Source: Sphingomonas sp. GC_Shp_5
GTDB taxonomy: Bacteria; Pseudomonadota; Alphaproteobacteria; Sphingomonadales; Sphingomonadaceae
Reading direction: 5' to 3'
Length of the DNA stretch: 54,309 nt
NCBI RefSeq assembly: GCF_026540855.1
Contig: NZ_JALNUP010000026.1
Span: 1-54,309, forward strand
Part shown: piece after piece, positions 19,761 through 29,047 of the stretch
Layout of the letters: every line of letters begins with the position of its first letter
How positions within the stretch are numbered: position 1 is the first letter of the stretch
Made by a program: the position numbers and the translations under genes
Notes under the pieces: generated by a model
Told to the model about the DNA's origin: nothing
Databases searched by the model: none
What the model saw: only the letters and a program-made list of their open reading frames with translations

Positions 19761-20768
19761 ATGACCCCTCCCGCCGATCACCCGCCGATCCCCCCGCGCA
19801 AGGTTGGCGTGTTGCTGACCAACCTCGGCACCCCCGATGCGCCCGATGCGAAGGCGGTGAAGCGCTACCTCGGGGAATTCCTGTCCGATCGGCGCGTGGT
19901 CGAGCTGCCGGCGATCGCCTGGCAGCCGATCCTGCGCGGCATCATCCTCCAGACCCGGCCGAAGAAGTCGGCGCATGCCTATGGCCTGGTGTGGCGCGAC
20001 GACGGCTCGCCGCTCGCCGCGATCACCCGCGCGCAGGCCGCGGCGCTGCGGGGCGCGTTCGGCGAGGGCGTGCTGGTCGATTATGCGATGCGCTACGGCA
20101 ATCCGTCGATCCCAGAGCGGCTCGCCGCGCTGAAGGCGCAGGGCTGCGAGCGCATCCTGCTCGCGCCGCTCTATCCGCAATATTGCGCCGCCACCACCGC
20201 GACCGCCAACGATCGCGCCTTCGCGGCGCTCGCCGGCATGCGCTGGCAGCCGGCGATCCGCACCCTGCCGCCCTATCATGACGATCCCGCCTATATCGAC
20301 GCGCTCAAGCGCACCGTCGAGGCGCAGATCGCCGCGCTCGATTTCGTCCCCGAGGCGGTGGTCGCGAGCTTCCACGGCATGCCCAAGCGCACGCTCGAGC
20401 TCGGCGATCCCTATCACTGCCACTGCCAGAAGACCGCGCGGCTGCTCGGCGAGGCGCTGGGCCGCGAGCTGATCGTCGCCTTCCAGTCGCGGTTCGGCCC
20501 GGCCAAATGGCTCGGCCCCGCGACCGACGAGACGCTGGCGGCGCTGCCCGCGCAAGGCATCCGCAAGGTCGCGATCCTCGCGCCCGGCTTTTCCGCCGAC
20601 TGCCTCGAAACGCTGGAGGAACTCAGCATCCGCGGCCGCGAGAGCTTTGTCGCCGCCGGCGGTACCGATTTCGCCTATCTGCCCTGCCTCAACGACACGC
20701 CGGTCGGCATCGACATGCTGCGCGCGCTGATCGGCCGCGAGCTGCAGGGCTGGGTGGCGGCTGGCTAG
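19761..20768 (+). CDS. hemH: Ferrochelatase
   Basis: HemH inserts ferrous iron into protoporphyrin IX, the last step of heme synthesis. The protein has 335 residues from the ATG at 19761. Blocks seen are VGVLLTNLGTPDAPDAKAVK, the catalytic His in VVASFHGMPKRTLELGDPY, HCHCQKTARLLGEALG, and the Glu-containing LAPGFSADCLETLEEL. It begins 2 bp after the molybdopterin oxidoreductase stop and so is probably cotranscribed with it; a weak ribosome-binding site lies in the end of that gene. A longer in-frame extension upstream lies inside the neighbour and is discounted. Confidence 0.94.
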   Translation: MTPPADHPPIPPRKVGVLLTNLGTPDAPDAKAVKRYLGEFLSDRRVVELPAIAWQPILRGIILQTRPKKSAHAYGLVWRDDGSPLAAITRAQAAALRGAFGEGVLVDYAMRYGNPSIPERLAALKAQGCERILLAPLYPQYCAATTATANDRAFAALAGMRWQPAIRTLPPYHDDPAYIDALKRTVEAQIAALDFVPEAVVASFHGMPKRTLELGDPYHCHCQKTARLLGEALGRELIVAFQSRFGPAKWLGPATDETLAALPAQGIRKVAILAPGFSADCLETLEELSIRGRESFVAAGGTDFAYLPCLNDTPVGIDMLRALIGRELQGWVAAG

Positions 20769-20816
20769 GGCGGCGTCGGTAGGCCAGGGTGCGAGAACGG
20801 CAACGAGGGAGCAGGC

Positions 20817-21539
20817 ATGGCACGGGTAGCGATCGTCACCGGCGGCACGCGCGGGATCGGCGAGGCGATCAGCTTGGCGTTGCGCGAAGCCGGGATGATT
20901 GTCGCCGCCACCTATGCGCGTGACGAGGCCCGCGCCGCCGCCTTCACCGCCGCGACCGGCATCGCCACCTACCGCTGGGACGTCGCCGACCCCGAGGCCT
21001 GCACCGCCGGGTGCGCCCGTGTCGCCGCCGAACTCGGCCCGGTCGATGTACTCGTCAACAACGCTGGCATCACTCGCGACGGTACGCTGATGACGCTCGA
21101 CTATGCCGCCTGGCAGGCGGTGATCGACACCAACCTTGGCGGCTGCTTCAACATGGCCAAGGCGGTCTTCCCCGGCATGCGGGAACGGCGCTGGGGGCGG
21201 ATCGTCAACATCGGCTCGATCAACGGCCAGGCCGGCCAATATGGCCAGGTCAATTATGCCGCCGCCAAGTCCGGCATCCATGGCCTCACCAAGGCGCTGG
21301 CGCAGGAGGGCGCGCGCGCCGGGATCACCGTCAACGCGATCGCACCGGGCTATATCGATACCGAGATGGTCGCCGCCGTGCCACCCGAGGTGCTCGACAA
21401 GATCGTCGCCCGCATCCCCGTCGGCCGCCTCGGCCAGGCGCGCGAGATCGCGCGCGGCGTCGCCTTCCTCTGCGCGGAGGAAGCCGGTTTCGTCACTGGC
21501 TCGACGCTGAGCATCAACGGCGGCCAGCACATGTACTGA
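20817..21539 (+). CDS. phaB: Acetoacetyl-CoA reductase
   Basis: A 240-residue short-chain dehydrogenase that reduces acetoacetyl-CoA to (R)-3-hydroxybutyryl-CoA with NADPH for polyhydroxybutyrate synthesis. TGGTRGIGEAI is the nucleotide-binding glycine motif. NNAGITRDGTL is followed by the catalytic Ser-Tyr-Lys in NIGSINGQAGQYGQVNYAAA and KSGIHGLTKALA. The C-terminal LSINGGQHMY is characteristic of PhaB/PhbB rather than FabG. CAACGAGGGAGCAGGC precedes the ATG. Its partner phaC is at 4099-5829; no thiolase (phaA) is in the window. Confidence 0.92.
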   Translation: MARVAIVTGGTRGIGEAISLALREAGMIVAATYARDEARAAAFTAATGIATYRWDVADPEACTAGCARVAAELGPVDVLVNNAGITRDGTLMTLDYAAWQAVIDTNLGGCFNMAKAVFPGMRERRWGRIVNIGSINGQAGQYGQVNYAAAKSGIHGLTKALAQEGARAGITVNAIAPGYIDTEMVAAVPPEVLDKIVARIPVGRLGQAREIARGVAFLCAEEAGFVTGSTLSINGGQHMY

Positions 21540-21586
21540 GGCGGCAGCGGCGCATGGTTAAACCCTGGATTAACAACACATTCCGC

Positions 21587-21657
21587 CTCGGTTCAGCCCG
21601 ACTCGGGCAAAGCCTGCAACACGCTCTCACTTGGTGCGTTTATCCAGGCGAACCGAG
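21587..21657 (+). promoter_or_regulatory. Structured 5' leader of the Gly/Tyr-rich protein gene
   Basis: The 143-bp gap before the next gene holds an 8-bp perfect inverted repeat, CTCGGTTC (21587-21594) and GAACCGAG (21650-21657). It encloses a smaller GCCCG-act-CGGGC hairpin. The outer arm ends about 25 nt before the start codon and 14 nt before the AGGAGG, so a leader fold could affect translation. Confidence 0.35.
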
Positions 21658-21682
21658 CGATTACGAGTTGAGGAGGTTCGGC

Positions 21683-22105
21683 ATGAACGGTTTGATCAAG
21701 AAGGCAGGGCTGGGTATCGCGCTCGCCGCGACCGCGGTGGTGGCGGCAGCACCGGCAGACGCGCAGCGCTACGGCTATCGCGGTGGCTATCATGGCGGTT
21801 ATCGCCATGGCGGTGGTGACGTCGCGGCGGGCGCGCTGCTCGGCGGCATCGTCGGCCTGGGTCTCGGCGCGGCGATCGCGAACGACGGCCGCGGCCGCTA
21901 TTACGATCGCGGCTATTATGACGCGCCGCCCCCGCCGCCGCGCGCTTACTACGACGGCTACGGCTATAACGACGGCTACGGCTATAACGGCGGCTATGGC
22001 TACAACCGCGGCGGCTATGGCTATGGCTACGCCCGCCGCTGCTGGACCGAGCGTCGCTACGATCCTTATTACGGCCGCAGCGCCCGGGTCCGGGTCTGCA
22101 ACTAA
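21683..22105 (+). CDS. Small secreted Gly/Tyr-rich protein
   Basis: A 140-residue exported protein of unknown function. Residues 1-29 form a signal peptide cleaved after A-D-A before Q-R-Y. The mature part has RGGYHGG-type repeats and a central glycine-zipper-like hydrophobic span (GALLGGIVGLGLGAAIAND). A proline patch (PPPPPRAYY) leads into tandem D/N-G-Y-G-Y-N repeats. The C-terminal CWTERRYDPYYGR and VRVCN hold the only two cysteines, which may pair. AGGAGG stands 6 nt before the ATG. Similar Gly/Tyr-rich proteins with an alpha-helical hairpin are common periplasmic or surface proteins in sphingomonads. It is preceded by a structured leader. Confidence 0.8.
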   Translation: MNGLIKKAGLGIALAATAVVAAAPADAQRYGYRGGYHGGYRHGGGDVAAGALLGGIVGLGLGAAIANDGRGRYYDRGYYDAPPPPPRAYYDGYGYNDGYGYNGGYGYNRGGYGYGYARRCWTERRYDPYYGRSARVRVCN

Positions 22106-22193
22106 GTCGTAGGCGAGCGATCGCCTGTTACATCGGCCACCAACGGGCGGCGGGCGCAAGCCTGCCGCCCCTTTTGCGTCGACACCGCGTCGG

Positions 22194-22544
22194 TCAGGCG
22201 GGATCGCGCCGCCACGCATAATCGCGCGCGACATCGGCGACGACCATCTCATACCAGGCGTACCACCGCGCCCGCCCGGCGTTGCGGATGGCGTGATGCT
22301 CGGGGTGATCGCGCCAGGCGATCGCGCTCGCCTCGTCGGCCCAATAGCTCACGGTGATCCCCAGGCCCGCCGCGTCGCGGCTACTGCGTTCACCGCGATA
22401 GCCGGGCTGGATGGCCGCCAGGGCCCCCATCGCCGCGGCGGCGGCGCCATAGCCTGCGGCATCCTCATCGGTCCGCTGCGAGACGAAGATCACCGCGATC
22501 TGTCCCGCACGATCCTCACCCGATTGGTTTGCCCCCGTCGTCAT
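22194..22544 (-). CDS. Antibiotic biosynthesis monooxygenase-like (dimeric alpha/beta barrel) protein
   Basis: A 116-residue protein resembling ABM/heme-oxygenase-fold small monooxygenases. It has VIFVSQRTDEDAAGY in strand 1, then IQPGYRGERSSRDAAGLGIT and VSYWADEASAIAWRDHPEHH, followed by A-R-W-Y-A-W-Y-E. The W-x-x-H pattern (AIAWRDHPEHHAI) is typical of YqjZ-like proteins. The start at 22544 is set by GGAGG 6 nt upstream. Substrate is unknown. It is divergent from the methyltransferase gene at 22683. Confidence 0.75.
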   Translation of the reverse strand: MTTGANQSGEDRAGQIAVIFVSQRTDEDAAGYGAAAAAMGALAAIQPGYRGERSSRDAAGLGITVSYWADEASAIAWRDHPEHHAIRNAGRARWYAWYEMVVADVARDYAWRRDPA

Positions 22545-22682
22545 CGCCACCTCCATCGTAATCCCGGTGCAACAGTTCGGCGCAGCAACGCAACCGTCAC
22601 ACTTGAAACGCGTTCGGCAATCGTGCGACGGGGGGATCAAAGCCCTCGCCGTGCGCGGGGAATACGAACGACAAGGAAGCCG

Positions 22683-23294
22683 ATGCCCAGTTCGACCACC
22701 GCCGCCGCCCGACGCGCTCGTCCCGCCGGCGTCCCCAGCCCGGTCGCGATGTTCTTCCAAGGTTTCCTGAAGCATCCGGTGATGGTCGGCTCGATCATCC
22801 CGTCGTCGGACAAGTTGATCCGCAAGATGCTCGGCCCGGTGGATTGGGAATCGTGCAAGCTGTTCGTCGAATATGGCCCCGGCGTCGGCACCTTCTGCCG
22901 CCCGATCCTCGAGCGGATGGCGCCCGATGCGACGCTGATCGCGATCGACACCAACGCCGATTTCATCCGCTATCTCGATCACACCATCACCGATTCCCGC
23001 TTCGTCGCGGTCAACGGCTCGGCGGCGGACGTTGAGCAGATCGTCCGCGATCACGGCCATGATCATGCCGATTACGTGCTCTCGGGCCTGCCCTTCTCGA
23101 CGCTGCCCGCCGGTGTCGGCCCCGCGATCGCCAGCGCCACCCAGCGCGTGATCCGCCCCGGCGGTGCCTTCCTGGTCTATCAGTTCTCGCCCAAGGTGAA
23201 GGATTTCCTCACCCCTCATTTCTCCAACATCGATCACGACATGGAATGGTGGAACGTGCCCCCCGCCCAGCTCTACTGGGCCTGGAAGGACTGA
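22683..23294 (+). CDS. PmtA-like phospholipid N-methyltransferase
   Basis: A 203-residue class I SAM methyltransferase resembling rhizobial/sphingomonad PmtA proteins, which methylate phosphatidylethanolamine towards phosphatidylcholine. FFQGFLKHPVMVGSIIPSS is the family N-terminus. LFVEYGPGVGTFCRPILERM is the SAM loop, LIAIDTNADFIRYL the acidic strand end, and YVLSGLPFSTLP the active-site loop. The C-terminus WWNVPPAQLYWAWKD is aromatic, fitting membrane association. AAGGAAG precedes the ATG at 22683. The exact acceptor is inferred. Confidence 0.78.
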   Translation: MPSSTTAAARRARPAGVPSPVAMFFQGFLKHPVMVGSIIPSSDKLIRKMLGPVDWESCKLFVEYGPGVGTFCRPILERMAPDATLIAIDTNADFIRYLDHTITDSRFVAVNGSAADVEQIVRDHGHDHADYVLSGLPFSTLPAGVGPAIASATQRVIRPGGAFLVYQFSPKVKDFLTPHFSNIDHDMEWWNVPPAQLYWAWKD

Positions 23295-23434
23295 CGCGCC
23301 CGGCGGCGCCGTGTCGCCGCCTAACCGTGCTGCCCTGCCTCTCCGTGCCAAACAGCGACAGCCCCGGCCTGCCGCGGGTTGCGCCGCCGCCAACCCCCGC
23401 CTAGGTACTTGTCGGAGTTATTGCGGAGAGCATC

Positions 23435-25009
23435 ATGATTACCGGCGCCAGCCTCATCGGCAGCAGCGAGCGCGACAGCGCCGCCACATTCAGCGCGATC
23501 AACCCGGCGACGGGCGAGACGCTGCAGCCATCCTTTTCCTCCGCCGGCCCCGACGAGGTCGCTGCCGCCTGCGCGCTTGCCGAGGCGGCTTATCCCAGCT
23601 TCTCCGAGCTCGCGCTCGAAGACCGCGCCGCCTTCCTCGAGGCGGTTGCCGACGCAATCGTCGCGATCGGTGACGAGCTGATCGACCGCGCCGTCGCCGA
23701 ATCCGGCCTGCCGCGCGGCCGCATCGAGGGTGAGCGCGGCCGCACCGTCGGCCAGCTGCGGCTGTTCGCGAGCGTGGTCCGCGAGGGCGCCTGGGTCCAG
23801 GCGACCGTGGATCCCGCGCTGCCCGATCGCGCGCCGCTGCCGCGCCCGGACCTGCGCCGCCGCCACGTCTCGGTCGGCCCGGTCGCGGTGTTCGGCGCCT
23901 CCAACTTCCCGCTCGCCTTCTCGGTCGCCGGCGGCGACACCGCCTCGGCGCTCGCCGCGGGCAGCCCGGTGGTGGTCAAGGGCCATCCCGCGCACCCCGG
24001 CACCGGCGAGTTCGTCGCCCGCGCCATCCAGTCCGCGGTCAAGGCCTGCGGCCTCCACGAGGGCGTGTTCTCCTTCCTTCCCGGCGACACCAACGAGCTC
24101 GGCGGCGCCTTGGTCGCCGATCCGCGCATCAAGGCGGTGGGCTTCACCGGTTCGCGTGGCGGTGGCCTTGCCCTCGTCCGCATCGCCGCCGGGCGTGACG
24201 AGCCGATCCCGGTCTATGCCGAGATGAGCAGCATCAACCCCGTGCTGCTGTTCCCGGCCGCGCTCAAGGCCCGCGGCGCCGCGCTCGCCCCCGCCTATGT
24301 CCAGTCGCTGACGATGGGCGCCGGCCAGTTCTGCACCAACCCCGGCGTGCTGATCGCCCCCAAGGGACCCGAGCTCGACGCCTTCGTCGCCGCCGCCGCC
24401 GCGGCGATGACCGACAGCCAGCCGCAGGCGATGCTCAGCCCGGGCATCCACGCGAGCTTCGAGCAGGGCGTCGATGCGCTCAGCAGCCACAGCGCCGTTA
24501 CCAGCGTCGCGCGCGGCTGCGTCGGCGAGGGCGTCAACCAGGCCCGTGGTGCGCTGTTCCGCACCGATGCCAAGAGCTTCCTCGCCGATCCCGCGCTTGC
24601 GCACGAGGTATTCGGCTCCTCGTCGATCGTCATCGAGGTCGACGACATGAGCGAGGCCGCCGAGCTGATCGGCGCGCTCGAGGGCCAGCTCACCGCGACG
24701 CTGCTGATCGACGCCGAGGACGAGCCCGCCGCCGCCGCACTGGTGCCGCTGCTCGCGCGCAAGGTCGGCCGCATCCTCGCCAATGGCTGGCCGACCGGTG
24801 TCGAGGTCAGCCATGCGATGGTCCATGGCGGTCCTTACCCCGCCACCTCGGACGGCCGCACCACCTCGGTCGGCACGCTCGCGATCGACCGTTTCCTGCG
24901 CCCGGTCTGCTACCAGAACCTGCCGGATGCGCTGCTGCCGGCCCCCTTGCGCAGCGATAATCCCTGGCAGCTCGTCCGCCGCGTCGACGGCAAGATCGAG
25001 CAGGCCTGA
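23435..25009 (+). CDS. 2,5-dioxovalerate (alpha-ketoglutaric semialdehyde) dehydrogenase
   Basis: A 524-residue NADP-type aldehyde dehydrogenase that oxidises alpha-ketoglutaric semialdehyde to 2-oxoglutarate. [20 protein letters not shown] is the family entry block and [10 protein letters not shown] the cofactor loop. [12 protein letters not shown] holds the catalytic Glu and [16 protein letters not shown] the nucleophilic Cys. It is the first gene of a plus-strand set with an AraD1 protein and an aldose dehydrogenase. That places it at the last step of a non-phosphorylative pentose/hexose pathway. GCGGAGAGCATC precedes the ATG. The assignment is strong from context and family. Confidence 0.9.
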   Translation: MITGASLIGSSERDSAATFSAINPATGETLQPSFSSAGPDEVAAACALAEAAYPSFSELALEDRAAFLEAVADAIVAIGDELIDRAVAESGLPRGRIEGERGRTVGQLRLFASVVREGAWVQATVDPALPDRAPLPRPDLRRRHVSVGPVAVFGASNFPLAFSVAGGDTASALAAGSPVVVKGHPAHPGTGEFVARAIQSAVKACGLHEGVFSFLPGDTNELGGALVADPRIKAVGFTGSRGGGLALVRIAAGRDEPIPVYAEMSSINPVLLFPAALKARGAALAPAYVQSLTMGAGQFCTNPGVLIAPKGPELDAFVAAAAAAMTDSQPQAMLSPGIHASFEQGVDALSSHSAVTSVARGCVGEGVNQARGALFRTDAKSFLADPALAHEVFGSSSIVIEVDDMSEAAELIGALEGQLTATLLIDAEDEPAAAALVPLLARKVGRILANGWPTGVEVSHAMVHGGPYPATSDGRTTSVGTLAIDRFLRPVCYQNLPDALLPAPLRSDNPWQLVRRVDGKIEQA

Positions 25010-25058
25010 CAAGAATCGACGGCGGCCATCGAGCCAGCCGAAGGAGAGGAGTTACCCC

Positions 25059-26045
25059 GTGTTGCTGTCACTCGTTCAGTTCCGTGACGCCGCCGGCGCG
25101 CGCGGTGTCGCCGCCTTTACCGATGGCGACGGCGCCCCGCGCCGCGTCACCGGGGCGACCACCACGCTTGCGCTGGCCGAGGCGGCGATCGCTGCCGGCC
25201 ATGGCCTCGCCGCCGCGGTCGAGCAGGCCGGCCTCGGCGAGCCGGTCGATCTTGCCGCCGTCACCCTGCTCGCGCCGATCGACCATGCCGACGAGGCGCA
25301 TCTGCTGCTCACCGGCACCGGCCTCACCCACCTCGGCTCGGCCGAGGGGCGCGACAAGATGCATCGCAGCGCTGCCGAGAATCCGGCGCCGACCGACTCG
25401 ATGAAGATGTTCCTGCTGGGCGTCGAGGGCGGCAAGCCGTCGCAAGCCGGGCAGGGCGTCCAGCCCGAATGGTTCTACAAGGGCGATGGCTCGCAGCTCG
25501 TCGACCCCGGCGAGGCCCTGCGCTCGCCCGCCTTTGCGCTCGACGCCGGCGAGGAGCCGGAGATCGCCGGCATCTATCTGATCGGCGAGGACGGCAACCC
25601 GGTGCGCCTCGGCTTCGCGCTCGCCAACGAATTCTCCGATCACGTCACCGAGCGTGGCAATTATCTGTGGCTCGCCCACAGCAAGCTGCGCAACGCGTCG
25701 CTCGGCGCCGAGCTGCTGGTCGGCGAACTGCCCGCCGACGTGCGCGGTACCAGCCGCATCGTCCGCGATGGCGCCACGGTGTGGGAAAAGCCGTTCCTGT
25801 CGGGCGAGGCGAACATGTCGCACAGCGTCGACAATCTCGAGCATCACCATTTCAAATACGACCTGTTCCGCCGCCCCGGCGACGTCCATGTCCATTTCTT
25901 CGGCACCGCGACGCTGTCGTTCGCCGAGGGCTTTGCCACCCAGGAAGGCGATGTGTTCGAGATCGAGGCCGCGCCGTTCCGCCTCCCCGTCCGCAACCCC
26001 ATCGCGGTCGATGCGCCCGCGCCCGTCTCCGTAAAGGTGCTCTGA
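25059..26045 (+). CDS. AraD1-family (fumarylacetoacetate hydrolase fold) 2-keto-3-deoxy-sugar-acid dehydratase
   Basis: A 328-residue FAH-superfamily protein of the AraD1/GguC type. Relatives dehydrate L-2-keto-3-deoxyarabonate to alpha-ketoglutaric semialdehyde. TGTGLTHLGSAEGRDKMH and QPEWFYKGDG are distinctive. EEPEIAGIYLIGEDG and NEFSDHVTER supply the metal-binding acidic residues, and HSKLRNASLGAELLVGE is the C-domain block. No ATG is near the right place. GTG 25059 with GGAGAGGAG upstream is preferred; TTG 25062 is the alternative. It lies 49 bp after the semialdehyde dehydrogenase and 3 bp before the aldose dehydrogenase. Confidence 0.82.
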   Translation: MLLSLVQFRDAAGARGVAAFTDGDGAPRRVTGATTTLALAEAAIAAGHGLAAAVEQAGLGEPVDLAAVTLLAPIDHADEAHLLLTGTGLTHLGSAEGRDKMHRSAAENPAPTDSMKMFLLGVEGGKPSQAGQGVQPEWFYKGDGSQLVDPGEALRSPAFALDAGEEPEIAGIYLIGEDGNPVRLGFALANEFSDHVTERGNYLWLAHSKLRNASLGAELLVGELPADVRGTSRIVRDGATVWEKPFLSGEANMSHSVDNLEHHHFKYDLFRRPGDVHVHFFGTATLSFAEGFATQEGDVFEIEAAPFRLPVRNPIAVDAPAPVSVKVL

Positions 26046-26048
26046 GCC

Positions 26049-26969
26049 ATGGCGATCAAAATTGGCATCGTCGGCATCGGCAAGATCGCGCGCGACCAGC
26101 ACATCCCGGTGCTCGACGCCTCGCCCGATTTCGAGCTGTTCACCGCCGCCAGCCACAACAGCAAGCTGGATCGCGGCACCACTTATGGCTCGATCGAGGA
26201 GATGATCGCGGCCGAGCCCAGCCTTGAGGCGATCGCGCTCTGCCAGCCGCCACAGGTCCGCTTCGATGCCGCGCGCCTCGCGCTGCAATCGGGCAAGCAC
26301 GTCTTTCTCGAAAAGCCGCCCGGCGCGACGCTGAGCGAGATCCGCCTGCTTCGCGACATCGCCGATGCGCATGGCGTGACCCTCTTCGCCAGCTGGCATT
26401 CGCGCTACGCCTCGGGCGTCGAGCCCGCTCGCCAGTGGCTCGCCGGCAAGACGCTGAAGTCGGTCGCGATCGAGTGGAAGGAAGATGTCCGCCACTGGCA
26501 TCCGGGCCAGGCCTGGATCTGGCAGCCGGGCGGGATGGGCGTGTTCGATCCCGGCATCAACGCGCTGTCGATCGCGACCCACATCCTGCCGCCGTTCTTC
26601 CTCACCGAAGGCTCAATCGAGGTGCCCGCCAACCGCGCCGCGCCGATCGCCGCCGACCTTCGCTTCACCGATGCTGCCGGCACGCCGATCGTCGCGGCGT
26701 TCGACTGGCGCCAGACCGGCCCGCAGACCTGGGACATCCGCGTCGACACCGATGCCGGCCAGCTCACCCTCTCCAAAGGCGGCAGCGAGATGTACCTGGA
26801 CGGCGTGCAGCAGTCGCTTCCGCCCGAGGCCGAATATCGCGGCCTCTATGATCGTTTTGCCGATCTGGTGAAGCGCGGCGTCAGCGATGTTGACGTCGCG
26901 CCGATGCGCCACGTCGCCGACGCCTACCTCCGCGCCGAGCGCCTCCAGGTCGAGGCGTTCGAGGATTGA
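26049..26969 (+). CDS. Gfo/Idh/MocA oxidoreductase, likely L-arabinose / D-galactose 1-dehydrogenase
   Basis: A 306-residue NAD(P)-dependent dehydrogenase. The Rossmann motif GIVGIGKIARDQHIPVL starts the protein. The conserved E-K-P is in HVFLEKPPGATLSEI, and FASWHSRYASG and GGMGVFDPGINALSI are the substrate-domain blocks. Its closest known functional types are galactose 1-dehydrogenase and L-arabinose 1-dehydrogenase, which open the Weimberg/De Ley-Doudoroff-type pathways by making the lactone. The AraD1 and semialdehyde dehydrogenase neighbours favour the arabinose route. It ends in a 4-nt overlap (TTGA) with the next gene. Confidence 0.82.
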   Translation: MAIKIGIVGIGKIARDQHIPVLDASPDFELFTAASHNSKLDRGTTYGSIEEMIAAEPSLEAIALCQPPQVRFDAARLALQSGKHVFLEKPPGATLSEIRLLRDIADAHGVTLFASWHSRYASGVEPARQWLAGKTLKSVAIEWKEDVRHWHPGQAWIWQPGGMGVFDPGINALSIATHILPPFFLTEGSIEVPANRAAPIAADLRFTDAAGTPIVAAFDWRQTGPQTWDIRVDTDAGQLTLSKGGSEMYLDGVQQSLPPEAEYRGLYDRFADLVKRGVSDVDVAPMRHVADAYLRAERLQVEAFED

Positions 26970-28999
26970 TCCGCCGGGGTGCCCGCCTGCTGTTGCTGGC
27001 GGGCACCCTCGCCGGCGTCACGGCCGCCGCGCCGCCCGCGGCGCCGCGCCCTGTGCTCGACGAACCCCGTCTCGCCCGCGCCGCCTTCGGCAACGATGCG
27101 CCCTGGTACCAGGGCAACATCCCCTTCTTCGATTCGTCGGACGCCGAGCTGACGGCGATCTATTACTATCGCTGGAAGCTGCTGCGCGCGCACCAGCGTG
27201 ACCTCGGCAGCCGCGGCTATATCACCACCGAGTTCATGGACGACGTCGGCTGGCAGCGCGAGCCCTATGCCAGCCTCAACGACGCCACCGGCTTCCACCT
27301 CGCCGAGGCCCGCTGGCTGCGTGATCGGCGCTATGCCGGCGATTACGTCGACTTCCTCTACGAGGGCGGCGGCAACGATCGCCATTTCAGCGAGGCGATC
27401 GCCGATGCCGTCTGGGGTCGCTACCTCGCCGATGGCGATCGCGCCGCCGCGATCCGCCACCTCGGCGCGATGCGCCACATCTACAATCTGTGGGACGATC
27501 GCTACGATTTCGCCAAGCAGCTCTACTGGATCGAGCCGCTGCTCGACGCCACCGAATATACCATCTCGTCGATCGACGCCTCGGGCGGCAAGGACGGCTT
27601 CCGCGGCGGCGACGCCTTCCGCCCGTCGATCAACAGCTACATGTACGCCAACGCCCGCGCGATCGGCCAGATCGCGGCGCTCGCCGGCGACGCGGCCACC
27701 GCGCAGGATTATGCCACCCGCGCCGATCGCCTGCGCACCCGCCTCGACGAGGCGCTGTGGAGCGAGCCGCTCGGACATTATGTCGACCGCTACAAGGTCG
27801 ACAACGAGCATGTACATTATTGGGCGCCGATCCGCGGCCGCGAGCTGGTCGGCTATCTGCCCTGGACCTACGGCCTCGCGCCCGACACGCCCCAGCGCGC
27901 CGCCGCCTGGCGTCATATCCTCGACGCGAACGAGCTCGCCGGCCCCGCCGGCCTGCGTACCGTCGAGCCGAGCTACCCTTATTACATGCGGCAATATCGC
28001 TACGACACGCCAACGGGCCTGCGCGAATGCCAGTGGAACGGCCCGGTCTGGCCGTTCCAGACCACCCAGCTGCTCACCGGCCTCGCCAACCTCCTCCACG
28101 ATTACCACCAGCGCGTGATCACCCGTGCCGATTACGTCCGCCTGCTGCGCCAATATGCGCACCTCCATTATGGCGCGGACGGCGTCCCCGATCTGCAGGA
28201 GGATTACGATCCACAGACCGGCCGGCCGATCGTCGGCTTGCCGCGAAGCCATCATTACGATCATTCGGGCTATGTCGACCTGATCGTCACCGGCCTCGTC
28301 GGCCTGCGCCCGCGCGCCGACGACGTGCTCGAGGTCGATCCGCTGGTCCCCGCCACCGGCCCCCAGGCGCTGCGCTGGTTCGCGCTCCAGGACGTGCCCT
28401 ACCACGGCCACCGGGTGAGCGTGGTCTATGACGCCGATGGCCGCCACTATCGCCAGGGCAGGGGCCTCAGCCTGTGGGTGGACGGCGCGCGCGTCGCCCA
28501 AGCCCCCGGCCTCGCCCGACTGTCGGTGCCGCTGCCGCGTGCGCCCGCGGCTCAAATCGCGCGCCGCATCGATCTCGCGGTCGAGCTGGTCCGCGGCGAC
28601 TTCCCCAAACCCAGCGCTTCGATCAACGCCGATCCGGTTTCGGTCCATCAGGCGGTCGACGGCCGCACCTGGTTCTTCCCGGAGATGGTCAACGGCTGGT
28701 CGAGCGCCGGGGCCACCGGCGAGGCCTGGTTCGCGGTCGATCTCGGCGCGCCGCGCCCGGTCCACGCCGCCGAACTCGCCTTCTTCGCCGATGCCAAGGC
28801 GGTGGCCGCGCCGGCGCGCTATCGCCTCCAGGCCTGGCAGGACGGGCAATGGACCGATCTGCCGATCGGCGTCGCACCCGCGGTTCCCAATGGCATCACC
28901 GAGCTCGGCTGGCCGGCGATCACCACCAGCAAGGTCCGCCTGCTCCTCACCAACCGCCCCGGCCGTGCCGCGCGGCTGGTGGAATTCAAGCTGTTCTGA
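26966..28999 (+). CDS. Secreted (alpha/alpha)6 glycoside hydrolase with C-terminal discoidin-like domain
   Basis: A 677-residue exported hydrolase. A short signal peptide (RRGARLLLLAGTLAG) ends near residue 22. The catalytic part (about 40-480) resembles MGH1-like/GH63-type six-hairpin glycosidases: WYQGNIPFFDSSDAELTAIY, FRPSINSYMYANARAI, YWAPIRGRELVGYLPW, and QWNGPVWPFQTTQLLTGL. Residues about 555-677 look like an F5/8 type C (discoidin) sugar-binding domain ending ARLVEFKLF. It starts at TTG 26966, overlapping the previous stop by 4 nt, which implies coupled translation. In context it probably releases arabinose or galactose units from a plant glycan. GH family and bond are not assigned. 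Confidence 0.8.
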   Translation: MIRRGARLLLLAGTLAGVTAAAPPAAPRPVLDEPRLARAAFGNDAPWYQGNIPFFDSSDAELTAIYYYRWKLLRAHQRDLGSRGYITTEFMDDVGWQREPYASLNDATGFHLAEARWLRDRRYAGDYVDFLYEGGGNDRHFSEAIADAVWGRYLADGDRAAAIRHLGAMRHIYNLWDDRYDFAKQLYWIEPLLDATEYTISSIDASGGKDGFRGGDAFRPSINSYMYANARAIGQIAALAGDAATAQDYATRADRLRTRLDEALWSEPLGHYVDRYKVDNEHVHYWAPIRGRELVGYLPWTYGLAPDTPQRAAAWRHILDANELAGPAGLRTVEPSYPYYMRQYRYDTPTGLRECQWNGPVWPFQTTQLLTGLANLLHDYHQRVITRADYVRLLRQYAHLHYGADGVPDLQEDYDPQTGRPIVGLPRSHHYDHSGYVDLIVTGLVGLRPRADDVLEVDPLVPATGPQALRWFALQDVPYHGHRVSVVYDADGRHYRQGRGLSLWVDGARVAQAPGLARLSVPLPRAPAAQIARRIDLAVELVRGDFPKPSASINADPVSVHQAVDGRTWFFPEMVNGWSSAGATGEAWFAVDLGAPRPVHAAELAFFADAKAVAAPARYRLQAWQDGQWTDLPIGVAPAVPNGITELGWPAITTSKVRLLLTNRPGRAARLVEFKLF

Positions 29000-29047
29000 G
29001 CAGCACGAATGGCCGTGGGCGCTTGTACCGCCCACGGCCCCGTTAGC

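Noticed and set aside
21940..22040. Tandem DNA repeat that might be a CRISPR array
   Set aside because: The repeats encode D/N-G-Y-G-Y-N in frame within a secreted protein and have no spacers. No CRISPR array is seen in the window.
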